Assembly (NCBI RefSeq): GCF_003855255.1 | Contig: NZ_CP034072.1 | Location: 2,657,906 to 2,721,905 of the forward strand | Length of the DNA stretch: 64,000 nt | Source: Mycolicibacterium nivoides | GTDB taxonomy: Bacteria; Actinomycetota; Actinomycetes; Mycobacteriales; Mycobacteriaceae | Direction: 5' to 3' | Shown here: in pieces, positions 1 through 9,080 of the stretch | How the letters are laid out: every line of letters begins with the position of its first letter | Position numbering within the stretch: the stretch's first letter is position 1 | Notes under the pieces: generated by a model | Told to the model about the DNA's origin: nothing | What the model saw: the letters and a program-made list of their open reading frames with translations, nothing else | Database searches by the model: none | Program-made: the position numbers and the translations under genes

Positions 1-128
1 CCGATGTGGCCGCCACCCATCCCTACACCGAGCACGGCCGTGGCTAACCCGCCGACGGCTCCGAGCCCGGCGGCGATGAACTTCAGATTTCGCTGATTGT
101 TTCCCTGTGCGCTACTCAACGCGCTCAC
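1..128 (-). CDS. small membrane-anchored or secreted protein, 3' part cut by window edge
   Basis: Only the N-terminal ~42 residues are visible. A short polar start is followed by a Gly/Ala-rich hydrophobic stretch containing NLKFIAAGLGAVGGLATAVL, which looks like an uncleaved anchor or signal peptide. The GTG at 128 sits directly against a GGAGG motif, so the TTG three codons downstream (119), about eight bases after GGAGG, is the better-spaced start. It resembles the next gene (195-449) in the pattern N-[LV]-K-[FV]-I-A-A plus a Gly-rich helix, so the two look like tandem paralogues. Function unknown. Confidence 0.6.
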   Translation of the reverse strand, partial: MSALSSAQGNNQRNLKFIAAGLGAVGGLATAVLGVGMGGGHI

Positions 129-194
129 CTCCCGCAGCCTCGTATAACCGCTGCGGCCGGAGGTGAAACCGTTACCCGGTGCCTCGACCGGCGA

Positions 195-449
195 TCAATG
201 CGTGACGGCGAACCCGGACGGCGGCGTGTAGCCCCTCATCGCAGGCACGGCCATCGACACCTCCGGCGCGGTCGGAGGCGTCGTCTCCGTGCTGGTCTGG
301 CCGACGTTCATGTGGGATCCGGACGCCAGCGCCGGTGAGCCGGCCCCGGCGCTGTCGGAAATGGCTCCGATGACTCCCAGTCCCACCACTGCCGCGCCAC
401 CGGCTATCGCAGCGATCACTTTCACATTCTTGAGCCCGCTGACCTTCAT
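195..449 (-). CDS. small secreted or membrane-anchored protein (84 aa)
   Basis: This is a short actinobacterial-type exported protein. Residues about 8-30 form a hydrophobic Ala/Gly/Val segment after a basic KVSGLKNVK start, followed by a Ser/Thr/Pro-rich tail of about 50 residues with no cysteine. There is no lipobox, so it is anchored by an N-terminal helix or cleaved after the Ala-rich segment. Its N-terminus matches the truncated gene just downstream on the same strand. The ribosome site is weak. The divergent neighbour is oppB. I do not recognise a family or function. Confidence 0.65.
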   Translation of the reverse strand: MKVSGLKNVKVIAAIAGGAAVVGLGVIGAISDSAGAGSPALASGSHMNVGQTSTETTPPTAPEVSMAVPAMRGYTPPSGFAVTH

Positions 450-546
450 GTATTTCAGTGAACCCCTGATTTCTATGCCGAGGCTGTGGCTCCACTGTCA
501 GTTACCCACCGAGTGCGGGCGCGCCGAAACATCACATCGCGTGCTG

Positions 547-559
547 ACCGGATTCCGGT
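547..559. promoter_or_regulatory. palindrome upstream of the opp operon
   Basis: ACCGGATTCCGGT is a 13-bp inverted repeat with one central base, about 50 bases before the oppB start. A TACCCT element (TANNNT -10 form) follows close behind. It could be an operator for the opp operon; no regulator gene is adjacent. Confidence 0.3.
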
Positions 560-610
560 TCCCGGCTGCTCTACCCTGTCTGGCATGCAGCGGTGGGCAG
601 GAACAACCGG

Positions 611-1588
611 ATGACGCGCTTTCTGGCGCGCCGGCTGCTCAACTACATCGTGTTGCTGGCCCTGGCATCGTTCCTGACGTTCACCCTGACGTCCTTGAAC
701 TTCAAACCCCTCGACAGCCTCGAGCAGCGCAATCCACGGCCCCCGCAGTCCGCGATCGACGCCAAAGCCGCTGAACTCGGCCTCGACCAGCCCATTCCGC
801 TGCGCTATGCGAACTGGGCCGCCGGTGCGGTCCGCGGCGACTTCGGCACCACGGTGACCGGACAGCCGGTGGCCGACGAGTTGTGGCGACGGATCGGGGT
901 GACCCTGCGGTTGCTCGTCATCGGCGCGATATCGGGTGCCGTGATCGGCGTGGTGGTCGGGGCCTGGGGTGCGATCCGCCAATATCGGCTGTCGGACCGC
1001 GTCATCACCGTGTTGTCCCTGCTGGTGATCAGCACACCATCGTTCGTGATCGCCAACATGCTGATCCTGGCCGCGCTCAATGTGAACTCGGTACTGGGCG
1101 TTCAGATCTTCGAGTACACGGGGGAAACCGCGCCCGTGCCCGTCGGCGGCGCCTGGGACCAGTTCGTCGACCGGCTACAGCACCTCGTGCTGCCGACGTT
1201 CACGCTGGCACTGATGGCCATCGCCGGCTACAGCCGCTACCAGCGCAACGCGATGCTCGATGTGCTCGGCCAGGACTTCATCCGCACCGCGCGGGCCAAG
1301 GGGCTGACCCGGCGTCACGCCTTGTTCAAGCACGGGCTGCGCACCGCACTCATCCCGATGGCCACCCTGTTCGCCTATGGCGTGGCCGGGCTGGTGACCG
1401 GTTCGGTGTTCGTCGAGAAGATCTTCGGCTGGCACGGCATGGGCGAATGGGTGGTGCAGGGCATCGCGACTCAGGACACCAACATCATCGCGGCCATCAC
1501 TGTGTTCACCGGCACCGTGATCCTGGTCGCCGGCCTGCTCTCCGATGTCATCTACGCGATGCTCGACCCGAGGGTGAGAGTCACATGA
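611..1588 (+). CDS. oppB: oligopeptide ABC transporter permease OppB
   Basis: This is an inner-membrane permease of the DppB/OppB type. The product is 325 aa from ATG 611, the length I recall for M. tuberculosis OppB (Rv1283c). It begins with MTRFLARRLL and a first membrane helix at about 10-30. A periplasmic segment follows, then about five more helices. The EAA loop (RTARAKGLTRRHALFKHGLR, about 226-245) contacts the ATPase. A GTG at 593 would add six residues (MGRNNR), but 611 starts at the conserved TRFLxRR motif. The stop overlaps the oppC start (ATGA). Gene order oppB-oppC-oppD-oppA matches Rv1283c-Rv1280c, so peptide import is the likely role. Confidence 0.92.
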   Translation: MTRFLARRLLNYIVLLALASFLTFTLTSLNFKPLDSLEQRNPRPPQSAIDAKAAELGLDQPIPLRYANWAAGAVRGDFGTTVTGQPVADELWRRIGVTLRLLVIGAISGAVIGVVVGAWGAIRQYRLSDRVITVLSLLVISTPSFVIANMLILAALNVNSVLGVQIFEYTGETAPVPVGGAWDQFVDRLQHLVLPTFTLALMAIAGYSRYQRNAMLDVLGQDFIRTARAKGLTRRHALFKHGLRTALIPMATLFAYGVAGLVTGSVFVEKIFGWHGMGEWVVQGIATQDTNIIAAITVFTGTVILVAGLLSDVIYAMLDPRVRVT

Positions 1589-2523
1589 CCCAGACCTCCG
1601 CCCCCACCGGTGATGCCGCCGCGGCCCGCTCGGGTCTGCACACCGAGGAGTTCGCCACCCGGCGCACCCTGGTGTTCCGGCGGTTCCTGCGCAACTGGCC
1701 CGCCGTGGTGTCGCTGGCACTGCTCGTGATCATGTTCGTGGCCTGCTACGCGCTGCCGTCGGTGCTGCCGTACAGCTATTCGGACCTCGACTACTACGCG
1801 CTGCAAGAGCCGCCGTCGGTCGACCACTGGTTCGGCACCAACGCACTCGGGCAGGACATCTTCGCCCAAACCTTGCGCGGCATGCAGAAATCCATGCTGA
1901 TCGGTGTCTGCGTGGCGTTCATCTCGACCGTCATCGCCGCCACGGTCGGCTCGGTGGCCGGATACTTCGGCGGCTGGCGCGATCGCACGCTCATGTGGAT
2001 CGTCGACGTGCTGCTGGTGGTGCCCAGCTTCATCCTGATCGCGATCGTCACGCCGCGGTTGAGCCAGTCCGACCGGGTGTTCTGGCTGATCGTGCTGCTC
2101 TCGGCGTTCAGCTGGATGATCAGTTCGCGCATCGTGCGCGGGATGACCCTGAGCCTGCGGGAACGCGAATTCGTGTTGGCTGCCCGCTATATGGGTGTCA
2201 GCAGCTGGCGCATCATCGTGCGCCACATCCTGCCCAACGTGGCATCCATCCTGATCATCGACACCGCGCTCAACGTCGGGGTGGCGATCCTTTCCGAAAC
2301 CGGTTTGAGTTACCTGGGATTCGGCATCCAAGCACCCGACGTATCGCTGGGCACGCTGATCGCCGATGGCACCAAATCCGCCACCACGTTCCCCTGGGTG
2401 TTCCTGTTCCCGGCCGGGGTGCTGGTACTGATCATCTTGTGCGCCAACCTGATCGGTGACGGCCTGCGGGACGCACTCGACCCGGGAAGCGGCCGGCTGC
2501 GACGCAAGAAGGCACGCCGATGA
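1585..2523 (+). CDS. oppC: oligopeptide ABC transporter permease OppC
   Basis: This is the second permease of the Opp importer, 312 aa. A cytoplasmic tail of about 40 residues precedes the first helix ([20 protein letters not shown]). The typical OppC motif [13 protein letters not shown] is near residue 80. The EAA loop ([17 protein letters not shown]) is near 197-213. It starts inside the oppB stop (ATGA) and its own stop overlaps the oppD start, so the genes are translationally coupled. It pairs with OppB to form the peptide channel. Confidence 0.92.
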   Translation: MTQTSAPTGDAAAARSGLHTEEFATRRTLVFRRFLRNWPAVVSLALLVIMFVACYALPSVLPYSYSDLDYYALQEPPSVDHWFGTNALGQDIFAQTLRGMQKSMLIGVCVAFISTVIAATVGSVAGYFGGWRDRTLMWIVDVLLVVPSFILIAIVTPRLSQSDRVFWLIVLLSAFSWMISSRIVRGMTLSLREREFVLAARYMGVSSWRIIVRHILPNVASILIIDTALNVGVAILSETGLSYLGFGIQAPDVSLGTLIADGTKSATTFPWVFLFPAGVLVLIILCANLIGDGLRDALDPGSGRLRRKKARR

Positions 2524-4364
2524 CCCGGCTGCTCGAAGTATCCGATCTGACGGTGGACTTCCCCACCGACACCGACGCGGTACACGCGGTGCGGGGCCTG
2601 AACTTTCACGTCGACGCCGGTGAGGTGGTCGCGCTCGTCGGCGAATCCGGTGCCGGGAAATCCGCCAGTGCCATGGCCGTGGTCGGGCTGCTCCCCGAAT
2701 TCGCCGAGGTGTCCGGGTCGGTACGGCTGCGTGGCGAGGAACTGGTCGGCTTGTCCGACGCCCAGATGTCACAGGTGCGGGGCAACACCATCGGCACGGT
2801 GTTCCAGGACCCGATGTCCGCCCTCACCCCGGTCTACACCGTGGGCGACCAGATCGCCGAGGCCCTCACCGTCCACAACCGCGACCTGGGCAGGCGTGCG
2901 GCCCGTACCCGGGCGGTCGAGCTGCTCGAGCTGGTGGGCATCGCCCAACCCGAGCAGCGTGCCCGGGCCTTCCCGCACGAGTTGTCCGGCGGTGAACGCC
3001 AGCGGGTGGTCATCGCGATCGCCATCGCCAACGACCCCGATCTGCTGATCTGCGACGAGCCCACCACCGCCCTCGACGTCACCGTGCAGGCCCAGATTCT
3101 CGAAGTGCTCAAGACCGCGCGCGACGTCACCGGCGCCGGCGTGCTGATCATCACGCACGATCTCGGCGTGGTGGCCGAGTTCGCCGACCGGGCCATGGTG
3201 ATGTACGCCGGGCGGGCCGTCGAGGACGCCCCGGTGGCCCGGCTCTACGAGAAGGCCCGGATGCCCTACACCGTCGGCCTGCTCGGCTCGGTGCCACGCC
3301 TGGATGCCCCGCAGGGCGCCCGCCTGGTGCCGATCCCCGGTGCACCGCCGTCGCTCACCACGACGCCGCACGGTTGCCCGTTCGCCCCGCGCTGCCCGCT
3401 GGCCATCGACGAATGCGAGGCCGCCGAACCCGAGCTGATCGAGTTGGCGCCGGGCCACGGCGCCGCCTGCATCCGCACCGACCAGGTCAGCGGGCGCAGC
3501 GCCGCTGAGATCTACCAGGTGGCCGACACCGGCGCTGCCGCCCCCGAGACCCAGCCCGCCGAGGCCGATGTGGTGCTGCGGGTGCGCAATCTGTCCAAGA
3601 CCTACAAGCTGACCAAAGGGGTGGTGCTGCGCAGACAGGTCGGTGAGGTCCGGGCCGTCGACGACGTCAGCTTCGACCTACGCGGCGGCCGCACCCTCGG
3701 CATCGTCGGCGAGTCCGGGTCGGGCAAATCCACCACCCTGCACCAGATCCTGAATTTGTCTGCCCCGCAATCGGGTTCGATCGAAGTACTCGGCTCTGAC
3801 GTGGCCACCCTGAACCGCAAGACGCGCCGCGCCCTGCGCACCGACCTTCAGGTGGTGTTCCAGGATCCGGTGGCGTCACTGGACCCGCGGCTACCGGTGT
3901 CGGATGTGTTGGCAGAGCCGTTGACCGCCAATGGTTTCGACAAACCGCGGATCGACGAACGGGTGGCCGAGCTGCTCGAGTTGGTGGGCCTGGGCCGTGC
4001 CGACGCCGGCCGCTACCCCGCCGAGTTCTCCGGCGGGCAGAAACAGCGCATCGGGATCGCCCGCGCCCTGGCCCTGCAGCCCAAGATCATCGCCCTCGAC
4101 GAACCGGTCTCCGCGCTGGACGTCTCCATCCAGGCCGGAATCATCAACCTGCTGCTGGACCTGCAGGACCAGTTCGGCCTGGCCTACCTGTTCGTTTCCC
4201 ACGATCTTTCAGTGGTCAAGCACCTGGCCCACGATGTCGCGGTGATGTACAAGGGCGCGGTCGTCGAACAGGGCTCCGGCGACGAGGTGTTCGCCAACCC
4301 ACAGCACGCCTACACCCGCAAGTTGCTGGCCGCGGTTCCGCAACCAAAGCCCGTCAACGGTTAG
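2520..4364 (+). CDS. oppD: fused double-ATPase subunit of oligopeptide importer, OppD
   Basis: This is a 614-aa tandem nucleotide-binding protein equivalent to OppD plus OppF in one chain, as in M. tuberculosis Rv1281c (about 612 aa). The first domain has Walker A GESGAGKS (about 41-48), signature LSGGERQR (about 155) and Walker [13 protein letters not shown]. The second has GESGSGKS (about 397), FSGGQKQR (about 502) and [12 protein letters not shown]. Between them lies the Opp/Dpp C-terminal segment with four cysteines (CPFAPRC...C...C, about 285-318). I recall that the M. tuberculosis protein binds an iron-sulfur cluster in this kind of region. Both ATP sites look intact. It overlaps oppC by four bases. 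Confidence 0.93.
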   Translation: MTRLLEVSDLTVDFPTDTDAVHAVRGLNFHVDAGEVVALVGESGAGKSASAMAVVGLLPEFAEVSGSVRLRGEELVGLSDAQMSQVRGNTIGTVFQDPMSALTPVYTVGDQIAEALTVHNRDLGRRAARTRAVELLELVGIAQPEQRARAFPHELSGGERQRVVIAIAIANDPDLLICDEPTTALDVTVQAQILEVLKTARDVTGAGVLIITHDLGVVAEFADRAMVMYAGRAVEDAPVARLYEKARMPYTVGLLGSVPRLDAPQGARLVPIPGAPPSLTTTPHGCPFAPRCPLAIDECEAAEPELIELAPGHGAACIRTDQVSGRSAAEIYQVADTGAAAPETQPAEADVVLRVRNLSKTYKLTKGVVLRRQVGEVRAVDDVSFDLRGGRTLGIVGESGSGKSTTLHQILNLSAPQSGSIEVLGSDVATLNRKTRRALRTDLQVVFQDPVASLDPRLPVSDVLAEPLTANGFDKPRIDERVAELLELVGLGRADAGRYPAEFSGGQKQRIGIARALALQPKIIALDEPVSALDVSIQAGIINLLLDLQDQFGLAYLFVSHDLSVVKHLAHDVAVMYKGAVVEQGSGDEVFANPQHAYTRKLLAAVPQPKPVNG

Positions 4365-4406
4365 GTATTGCCGCATCCACCGGTGTCGGCATCTAGCATC
4401 GACGGG

Positions 4407-6098
4407 GTGAACGGGTTCAAGCGGTTCAAGTTCCAGCGTTTCGCCGTCGTCGCAGCCGTCACCGCACTGGCCCTGGCCGGATGTTCGGGCGGCGACCGGG
4501 AAGCCCCGTCGGCCGGCGGTAACGCCGAACTCGGTACCACCAACGACATCAATCCACAGGACGTCGCGAATCTGCGCCAGGGCGGCAACCTGCGCCTGGC
4601 CCTGACCGAGTTCCCGTCGAACTTCAACCCGCTGCACCTGGACGGCAACACCGGCGATGTCGGCTCGCTCACCAGGCCCACGTTGCCGCGCGCGTTCGTG
4701 ATCGCCGCCGACGGATCGGCGACGGTGAACACCGACTACTTCACCAACGTCGAGCTGACCAGCGCCAACCCGCAGGTGGTCACCTACACGATCAACCCCA
4801 AAGCCGTGTGGACCGATGGCACGCCGATCACCTGGGAGGACATCAAGTCCCAGTCCGAGGCCAACAGCGGGAAGAACCCCGCGTTCGTCATCGCCGCGCC
4901 CAACGGCTTCGAGCGGGTCGCCTCGGTCACCCGCGGCGTGGACGACCGCCAGGCCGTGATGACCTTCGCCAATCCGTATGCCGATTGGAAGGGCATGTTC
5001 GCGGGCAACGGCCGGCTGCTCCCCAAGAGCATGACCGCCACCCCCGAGGCGTTCAACAAGGCTCAGCTCACCGAGCCCGGGCCGTCGGCGGGGCCGTTCC
5101 TGGTCTCCAACATCGACCGAGGTGCCCAGCGGATCACGATGAGCCGCAACCCGAAATGGTGGGGCGCCCCGCCGCTGCTCGACACCATCACCTACCTGGT
5201 GCTCGACGACGCAGCGCGCATCCCCGCGCTGCAGAACAACACCATCGACGCCACGGGCACAGCGTCGTTGGACGAACTGACCATCGCGCGCAAAACCGCG
5301 GGGATCAGCATCCGACGGGCACCGTCGGCCAGCTGGTACCACCTGACCTTCAACGGCGCGCCCGGCTCGATCCTGGCCGACCCGGCGCTGCGCAGTGCGG
5401 TCGCCAAGGGCATCGACCGTCAGGCGCTGGCCAACATCACCCAGCGGGGCCTCACCGACAACCCGGTGCCGCTGAACAACCACATCTTCGTCGCGGGCCA
5501 GCAGGGCTACCAGGACAACGCCGCGTCGGTGGCGTTCGACCCCGAGAAGGCGAAGGCCGAGCTGGACGCCCTGGGCTGGAAAGTGCCTGAGGGACGGCAG
5601 TTCCGGGAGAAGGACGGCAAGGAACTCGTCATCCGCAATGTGTTCTACGACGCGGGCAGCACCCGTCAGGTGGCCCAGATCGCGCAGAACATGCTCGGCC
5701 AGATCGGGGTGAACCTGAAGCTAGACACCAAGCCCGGCACCGGGTTCTTCACCAATTACATCATCAAGGGCGACTTCGACATCGCTCAGTTCGCCTTCCT
5801 CGGTGACGCTTTCCCGCTGAGCTCGCTGACCCAGATCTACGCGCAGGACGGGGCCAGTAACTTCGGCAAGATCGGCAGCCCGGAGATCGATGCCAAGATC
5901 GAGCAGACGCTGGAAGAACTGGACCCGGTCAAGGCGCGCACGCTGGCCAACGAGCTCGACCAGATGCTGTTCGAAGAGGTGTTCAGCCTGCCGCTGTTCC
6001 AGTCACCCGGAAACGTCGCGGTGCGCAGCAGCCTGGCCAATTTCGGGGCCTTCGGCCTGGCCGACGCCGACTACTCGAAGATCGGTTTCCTCAAGTAG
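4407..6098 (+). CDS. oppA: oligopeptide-binding lipoprotein OppA
   Basis: This is the extracytoplasmic solute-binding protein (SBP_bac_5 family) that delivers peptides to OppBC, 563 aa. The start chosen is GTG 4407, giving a compact signal peptide VNGFKRFKFQRFAVVAAVTA followed by the lipobox LALAGC. The cysteine at about 24 should be lipidated. A TTG at 4368 would add 13 residues before the signal and is unlikely. The body has typical family segments such as WTDGTPITWEDI near 137 and a late LPLFQ segment. It lies 42 bases after oppD and is the last gene of the operon, as in M. tuberculosis (Rv1280c, about 591 aa). Confidence 0.92.
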   Translation: MNGFKRFKFQRFAVVAAVTALALAGCSGGDREAPSAGGNAELGTTNDINPQDVANLRQGGNLRLALTEFPSNFNPLHLDGNTGDVGSLTRPTLPRAFVIAADGSATVNTDYFTNVELTSANPQVVTYTINPKAVWTDGTPITWEDIKSQSEANSGKNPAFVIAAPNGFERVASVTRGVDDRQAVMTFANPYADWKGMFAGNGRLLPKSMTATPEAFNKAQLTEPGPSAGPFLVSNIDRGAQRITMSRNPKWWGAPPLLDTITYLVLDDAARIPALQNNTIDATGTASLDELTIARKTAGISIRRAPSASWYHLTFNGAPGSILADPALRSAVAKGIDRQALANITQRGLTDNPVPLNNHIFVAGQQGYQDNAASVAFDPEKAKAELDALGWKVPEGRQFREKDGKELVIRNVFYDAGSTRQVAQIAQNMLGQIGVNLKLDTKPGTGFFTNYIIKGDFDIAQFAFLGDAFPLSSLTQIYAQDGASNFGKIGSPEIDAKIEQTLEELDPVKARTLANELDQMLFEEVFSLPLFQSPGNVAVRSSLANFGAFGLADADYSKIGFLK

Positions 6099-6119
6099 TT
6101 TCCGGGGGCGGGAACGCAC

Positions 6120-6623
6120 ATGGAGCTCGTTGACGAGACGCGGGTGCGCATGGCCCCGGGGATGTACAGCTGGTGCATGCTGCTGACGTTCACCATCGCG
6201 CCCACGGCGCCCGCAGCCGATCTGATCGGCAGCCTGCTGGCCCACCCCCGTTATCGCCACGACTGCATCTCGCCATGGTCCGGGGCGACCGAGCCGGTGC
6301 ACGGCCCGTATCGACTCGAGGCCCTCAAACCTGATGGCTTCCAGCGATGTTCACGGGCGCATGCGGTCGCATCCCTATGGTCGTGGCCTGCGACCAACCT
6401 GAACCCGTGGGGCAGCTCAGAATTCCTACTATCGCGTGAATTGGTGATGGCATGGACAGCACCGATCATGACTGCCGCCGATGAGATCTATCGGCTCAGC
6501 GTGCCGAGGGAGGGCAACGAGCACTCATACGGATGGGTTATCGGCCTCAACGGGTTCCACGAGTTCGTCGCCATCTGCCGCGAGCGCGCCACCGCCACCG
6601 CCATCATCGCATCGGACGATTGA
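6120..6623 (+). CDS. hypothetical protein (167 aa)
   Basis: This reading frame starts 21 bases after the oppA stop, preceded by a purine-rich GGGGGCGGGAAC stretch that could act as a ribosome site. The protein is rich in Trp, with no signal peptide and no clear membrane helix. Its C-terminal half (EIYRLSVPREGNEHSYGWVI, then GLNGFHEFVAICRERATATA) reads like a globular domain. I do not recognise a family. It converges on the 90-aa gene at 6648-6920. It may be the end of the opp transcript or an independent accessory gene at the synteny break. Confidence 0.55.
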   Translation: MELVDETRVRMAPGMYSWCMLLTFTIAPTAPAADLIGSLLAHPRYRHDCISPWSGATEPVHGPYRLEALKPDGFQRCSRAHAVASLWSWPATNLNPWGSSEFLLSRELVMAWTAPIMTAADEIYRLSVPREGNEHSYGWVIGLNGFHEFVAICRERATATAIIASDD

Positions 6624-6647
6624 GGTAGCGGAGTCGAACGAGGCCGT

Positions 6648-6920
6648 TCAGACCGCCGATCCACGGTTGGGGGGCGGCGGCACAATCAGGCGGTCGTCGC
6701 ACTCGCGACGCCGACACCCGTCCGCCAACGGGATCGCCGAAGCAGGGTCGCCGACAAACGCCCGGTACTCGGTGTCGTCGATCGCGTAAAACTCCGTGTA
6801 GTCGGCGATCTGGAGGCTCACCGGTATCGACAGGTAATGGCCGCCCGTGGACGTATCGATCCCCAGCGAGAACCAATGCTCCCGATAGACGTGCGTCGTC
6901 TCGAAGCGCTTGGCGCTCAT
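6648..6920 (-). CDS. small conserved hypothetical protein (90 aa)
   Basis: The start is ATG 6920, sharing one base with the stop of the upstream hydrolase (TGATG), so translation is coupled. The core REHWFSLGIDTSTGGHYLSI followed by PVSLQIADYTEFYAIDDTEY matches a short actinobacterial protein type I have seen elsewhere (WxSLGIDxxSGxHYLSIPVS). The last 25 residues are Cys/Arg/Pro-rich and probably disordered. It is the last gene of the six-gene minus-strand operon. Function unknown. Confidence 0.7.
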   Translation of the reverse strand: MSAKRFETTHVYREHWFSLGIDTSTGGHYLSIPVSLQIADYTEFYAIDDTEYRAFVGDPASAIPLADGCRRRECDDRLIVPPPPNRGSAV

Positions 6921-8185
6921 CAAGTTCTCCCATCGCCGGAGTGGCGCCCCGGCGAAAGGCCGGTGGGCAGCGCCGTCTCCACGACAGTGGCGACCGAGAT
7001 CGCAGACACCGCCACCCGGATCACCGGACGCGCAGGCAGGGCGTCCAGCTCGGCGGCGGTGGCCGAAAGCTGTTCGGCCACACCGTCGCGTACCGCACGT
7101 ATCACCGCGAATGCGGCACGTTCGCGGGTGTCGATCACGCTGTGTACCACCGTCGGCATCCGAACCAGCACCGCCCCGGGCACCAGCGCCGCGATCCGCT
7201 CCGCCACAGCCGGCGGTGTGGTCAGATCCCGGCCACCGGACAGCACGACGGTGGGCCAGTGAAAGTCCGGTAACTCAGCGAGCAGGTCGAAAGGCTCGGC
7301 TTCGAACGGTTCGTAGAACTTCGCACTACCGATCATGTCGGCCATCTCCAGCGCGGGATCCAGCGGCAGGCCGTCGGGCACCCCGGCGTAGTTCAACTCG
7401 CGGAACGCGATCCGCCCGACCAGATCTACCTCGTTGCGGTACGGCGCTTTTCGCGTCGAGAGCCGGCTCAGCCGGGCCAGCCCCGACCACACCACGGTGC
7501 GCCCGCGGAGCAGCAGATCGAGTTGGCGGTCCAGCAGTGCGGCACCGCCCAGCCCGTACAACAGGCCGGCCAGTTCTCCCCCTTTGGTGGCCAACGCCCC
7601 ATCGGCCACCAGGCGTCGCACCTTGGGCGCCAGGTCCGCGGTCTCCGGGTCCGTGCCCTCCCACAGCAGCCCGCGGATGGCACTGCGCATGGCTTCGATA
7701 TCGGCGGTGGACAGCAGCGGCGAGTCCAGCACCATCGCCGCGACCCGGTCAGGATGACGCACCCCGAAACCGGCGGCGATGTAGCTTCCGTACGAGGTGC
7801 CGTACAGCACTGCCTCGTGTACGCCCGCGTCGTCGAGCACCGCGGCGATGTCGTCGACCACCTGCTCGACGGTGATGGCCGCCGGCGGCAGATCCGCGCC
7901 CGCATCGGTGTGCCGCGACATCCCGATACCCCGGTGCTCGATCATGATCACGTCGAATCCGGCCGCGGTCGCACGTCTGCGGAGCGCACGGTAGGGCTGG
8001 ATCGACGCGACGCCGGGGCCTCCCGGAATGATCACCACCGGGTGCGCCGACTTGCGGCCGGCCCGCACGTAGAACAGGTCGAACAGCTCGTCGGAACCGG
8101 GACTGACCGGGCGTCGCACGGCCCGCACTCCCGGTAGTGCGGCCAGCTTGTCGTGCGCGCGCCGACGCTTGGCGTTCATCGTCAT
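6920..8185 (-). CDS. alpha/beta hydrolase, proline-iminopeptidase-like
   Basis: This 421-aa cytoplasmic hydrolase has the oxyanion motif PGGPG (about 51-55) and nucleophile elbow GTSYGSY (about 129-135, Ser in the middle). The acid is in SGGRDLTTP (about 329) and the His in TVVHSV (about 360). HRGIGMS after strand 4 is typical of the prolyl-aminopeptidase/TAP-like group. The cap is large. The last ~35 residues are low-complexity. It lies 25 bases after the subunit IV gene and overlaps the next gene by one base, so it is probably co-transcribed with the oxidase-like genes. The substrate cannot be read from sequence; a peptidase or esterase role is inferred. Confidence 0.82.
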   Translation of the reverse strand: MTMNAKRRRAHDKLAALPGVRAVRRPVSPGSDELFDLFYVRAGRKSAHPVVIIPGGPGVASIQPYRALRRRATAAGFDVIMIEHRGIGMSRHTDAGADLPPAAITVEQVVDDIAAVLDDAGVHEAVLYGTSYGSYIAAGFGVRHPDRVAAMVLDSPLLSTADIEAMRSAIRGLLWEGTDPETADLAPKVRRLVADGALATKGGELAGLLYGLGGAALLDRQLDLLLRGRTVVWSGLARLSRLSTRKAPYRNEVDLVGRIAFRELNYAGVPDGLPLDPALEMADMIGSAKFYEPFEAEPFDLLAELPDFHWPTVVLSGGRDLTTPPAVAERIAALVPGAVLVRMPTVVHSVIDTRERAAFAVIRAVRDGVAEQLSATAAELDALPARPVIRVAVSAISVATVVETALPTGLSPGRHSGDGRT

Positions 8186-8210
8186 TGCGCTCCATTGTGC
8201 CGCGCAACGC

Positions 8211-8477
8211 TCAGATCAGATAGATGGTGAAGACCGCTCCGAACAGCGCCACCAGCCACCCGTCGGTGGCGAGTTTGAGCCAGCGTGGCGCGGTCCGGAC
8301 CTCCATGAACTGCCGGATGATCAAGCGAGACTTGATCAGCGTCAGCGCGAGCACCAGCGCGGTGATCGGCACACTGGCCCGCAGAGCGTCCGAGTACTGG
8401 GCCGGTGCCAACCACCAGGATCCGACGGTGATGGCGACCAGCACCAGCCACGTCTGAGTCACAGCCTTGTCGGTCAT
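8211..8477 (-). CDS. cytochrome c oxidase subunit IV-like small membrane protein
   Basis: This 88-aa protein has three membrane helices (about 8-26, 34-55, 70-87) and a basic loop (IKSRLIIRQFMEVRTAPRW). That layout is typical of prokaryotic cytochrome c oxidase subunit IV (CtaF/CyoD-like) proteins. ATG 8477 is preceded by GAGGTGATC, a good ribosome site. It lies two bases after the subunit III-like gene and is certainly in the same operon. It has no heme or copper ligands. It is probably an assembly or stabilising subunit for a heme-copper-type complex whose catalytic subunit is not in this window. Confidence 0.78.
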   Translation of the reverse strand: MTDKAVTQTWLVLVAITVGSWWLAPAQYSDALRASVPITALVLALTLIKSRLIIRQFMEVRTAPRWLKLATDGWLVALFGAVFTIYLI

Positions 8478-8479
8478 GA

Positions 8480-9076
8480 TCACCTCACCACGTAGAGCAG
8501 TCCGAAGATGATCACCCAGAGCAGGTCGACCATGTGCCAATAGACCGCGCCCGCCTCCACCACCGACGCCCGGCGCCGCGACGGGTTGCGCAGCTCCCGC
8601 ACGATCACGCCCAGCACGATGAGCCCGATCAGCACGTGGATCAGGTGCACACCCGTCAGCACGTAGTAGAACGAGTAGAACATCTCGGAGTTGGTGTGCC
8701 CCGCCCGGATCTTGACCACCCACTCATAACCCTTGCAGGCCATGAAGATCAGGCCGCCGACGCCGCCGGCGTAGGTCAACCGGATCGCCGCTTCGTGACG
8801 TCCGGCCCTGGCGGCCAGCACCGCGCGGGCCACCAGCCACGAACTGGTCAGCAGGATCACCGTGTTGGCAACACCGACGGTGATATCGAGATGCTGCTGG
8901 GCACGCAGGAATTCGTCCGGGTGCATGGTCCGGTAGATCATGAAGACGATGAAGTAGCCACCGAAGATAACCAGGTCGCCCAGCACCATCACCCACATGT
9001 GCCCGTCACCCGGCAGGTGGGCAGGCGTCGCCTTCGTCGATGAGTCCGATTGCGTCAGCACAGGATTAGTCGACAT
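8480..9076 (-). CDS. cytochrome c oxidase subunit III family (NorE-like) protein
   Basis: This 198-aa protein has five predicted helices, the short form of subunit III seen in NorE/CtaE-like proteins. Family features include GDLVIFGGYFIVFMIYR in the first helix, FYVLTGVHLIHVLIG in the fourth and the C-terminal YWHMVDLLWVIIFGLLYV signature. In mycobacteria the aa3 oxidase uses CtaE elsewhere, so this looks like an accessory copy. It is packed between the 240-aa membrane protein (four-base gap) and the subunit IV-like gene (two-base gap). No subunit I or II gene is present here. Confidence 0.85.
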   Translation of the reverse strand: MSTNPVLTQSDSSTKATPAHLPGDGHMWVMVLGDLVIFGGYFIVFMIYRTMHPDEFLRAQQHLDITVGVANTVILLTSSWLVARAVLAARAGRHEAAIRLTYAGGVGGLIFMACKGYEWVVKIRAGHTNSEMFYSFYYVLTGVHLIHVLIGLIVLGVIVRELRNPSRRRASVVEAGAVYWHMVDLLWVIIFGLLYVVR

Positions 9077-9080
9077 TCAC

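Noticed and set aside
4209..5483. A long minus-strand open frame across oppA
   Set aside because: Antisense shadow of oppA and the end of oppD, with Arg/Gly/Val-biased composition and no family features.
8534..9043. Plus-strand open frame across the subunit III gene
   Set aside because: Antisense to a recognisable oxidase subunit III; His/Gln/Arg composition is a typical shadow.
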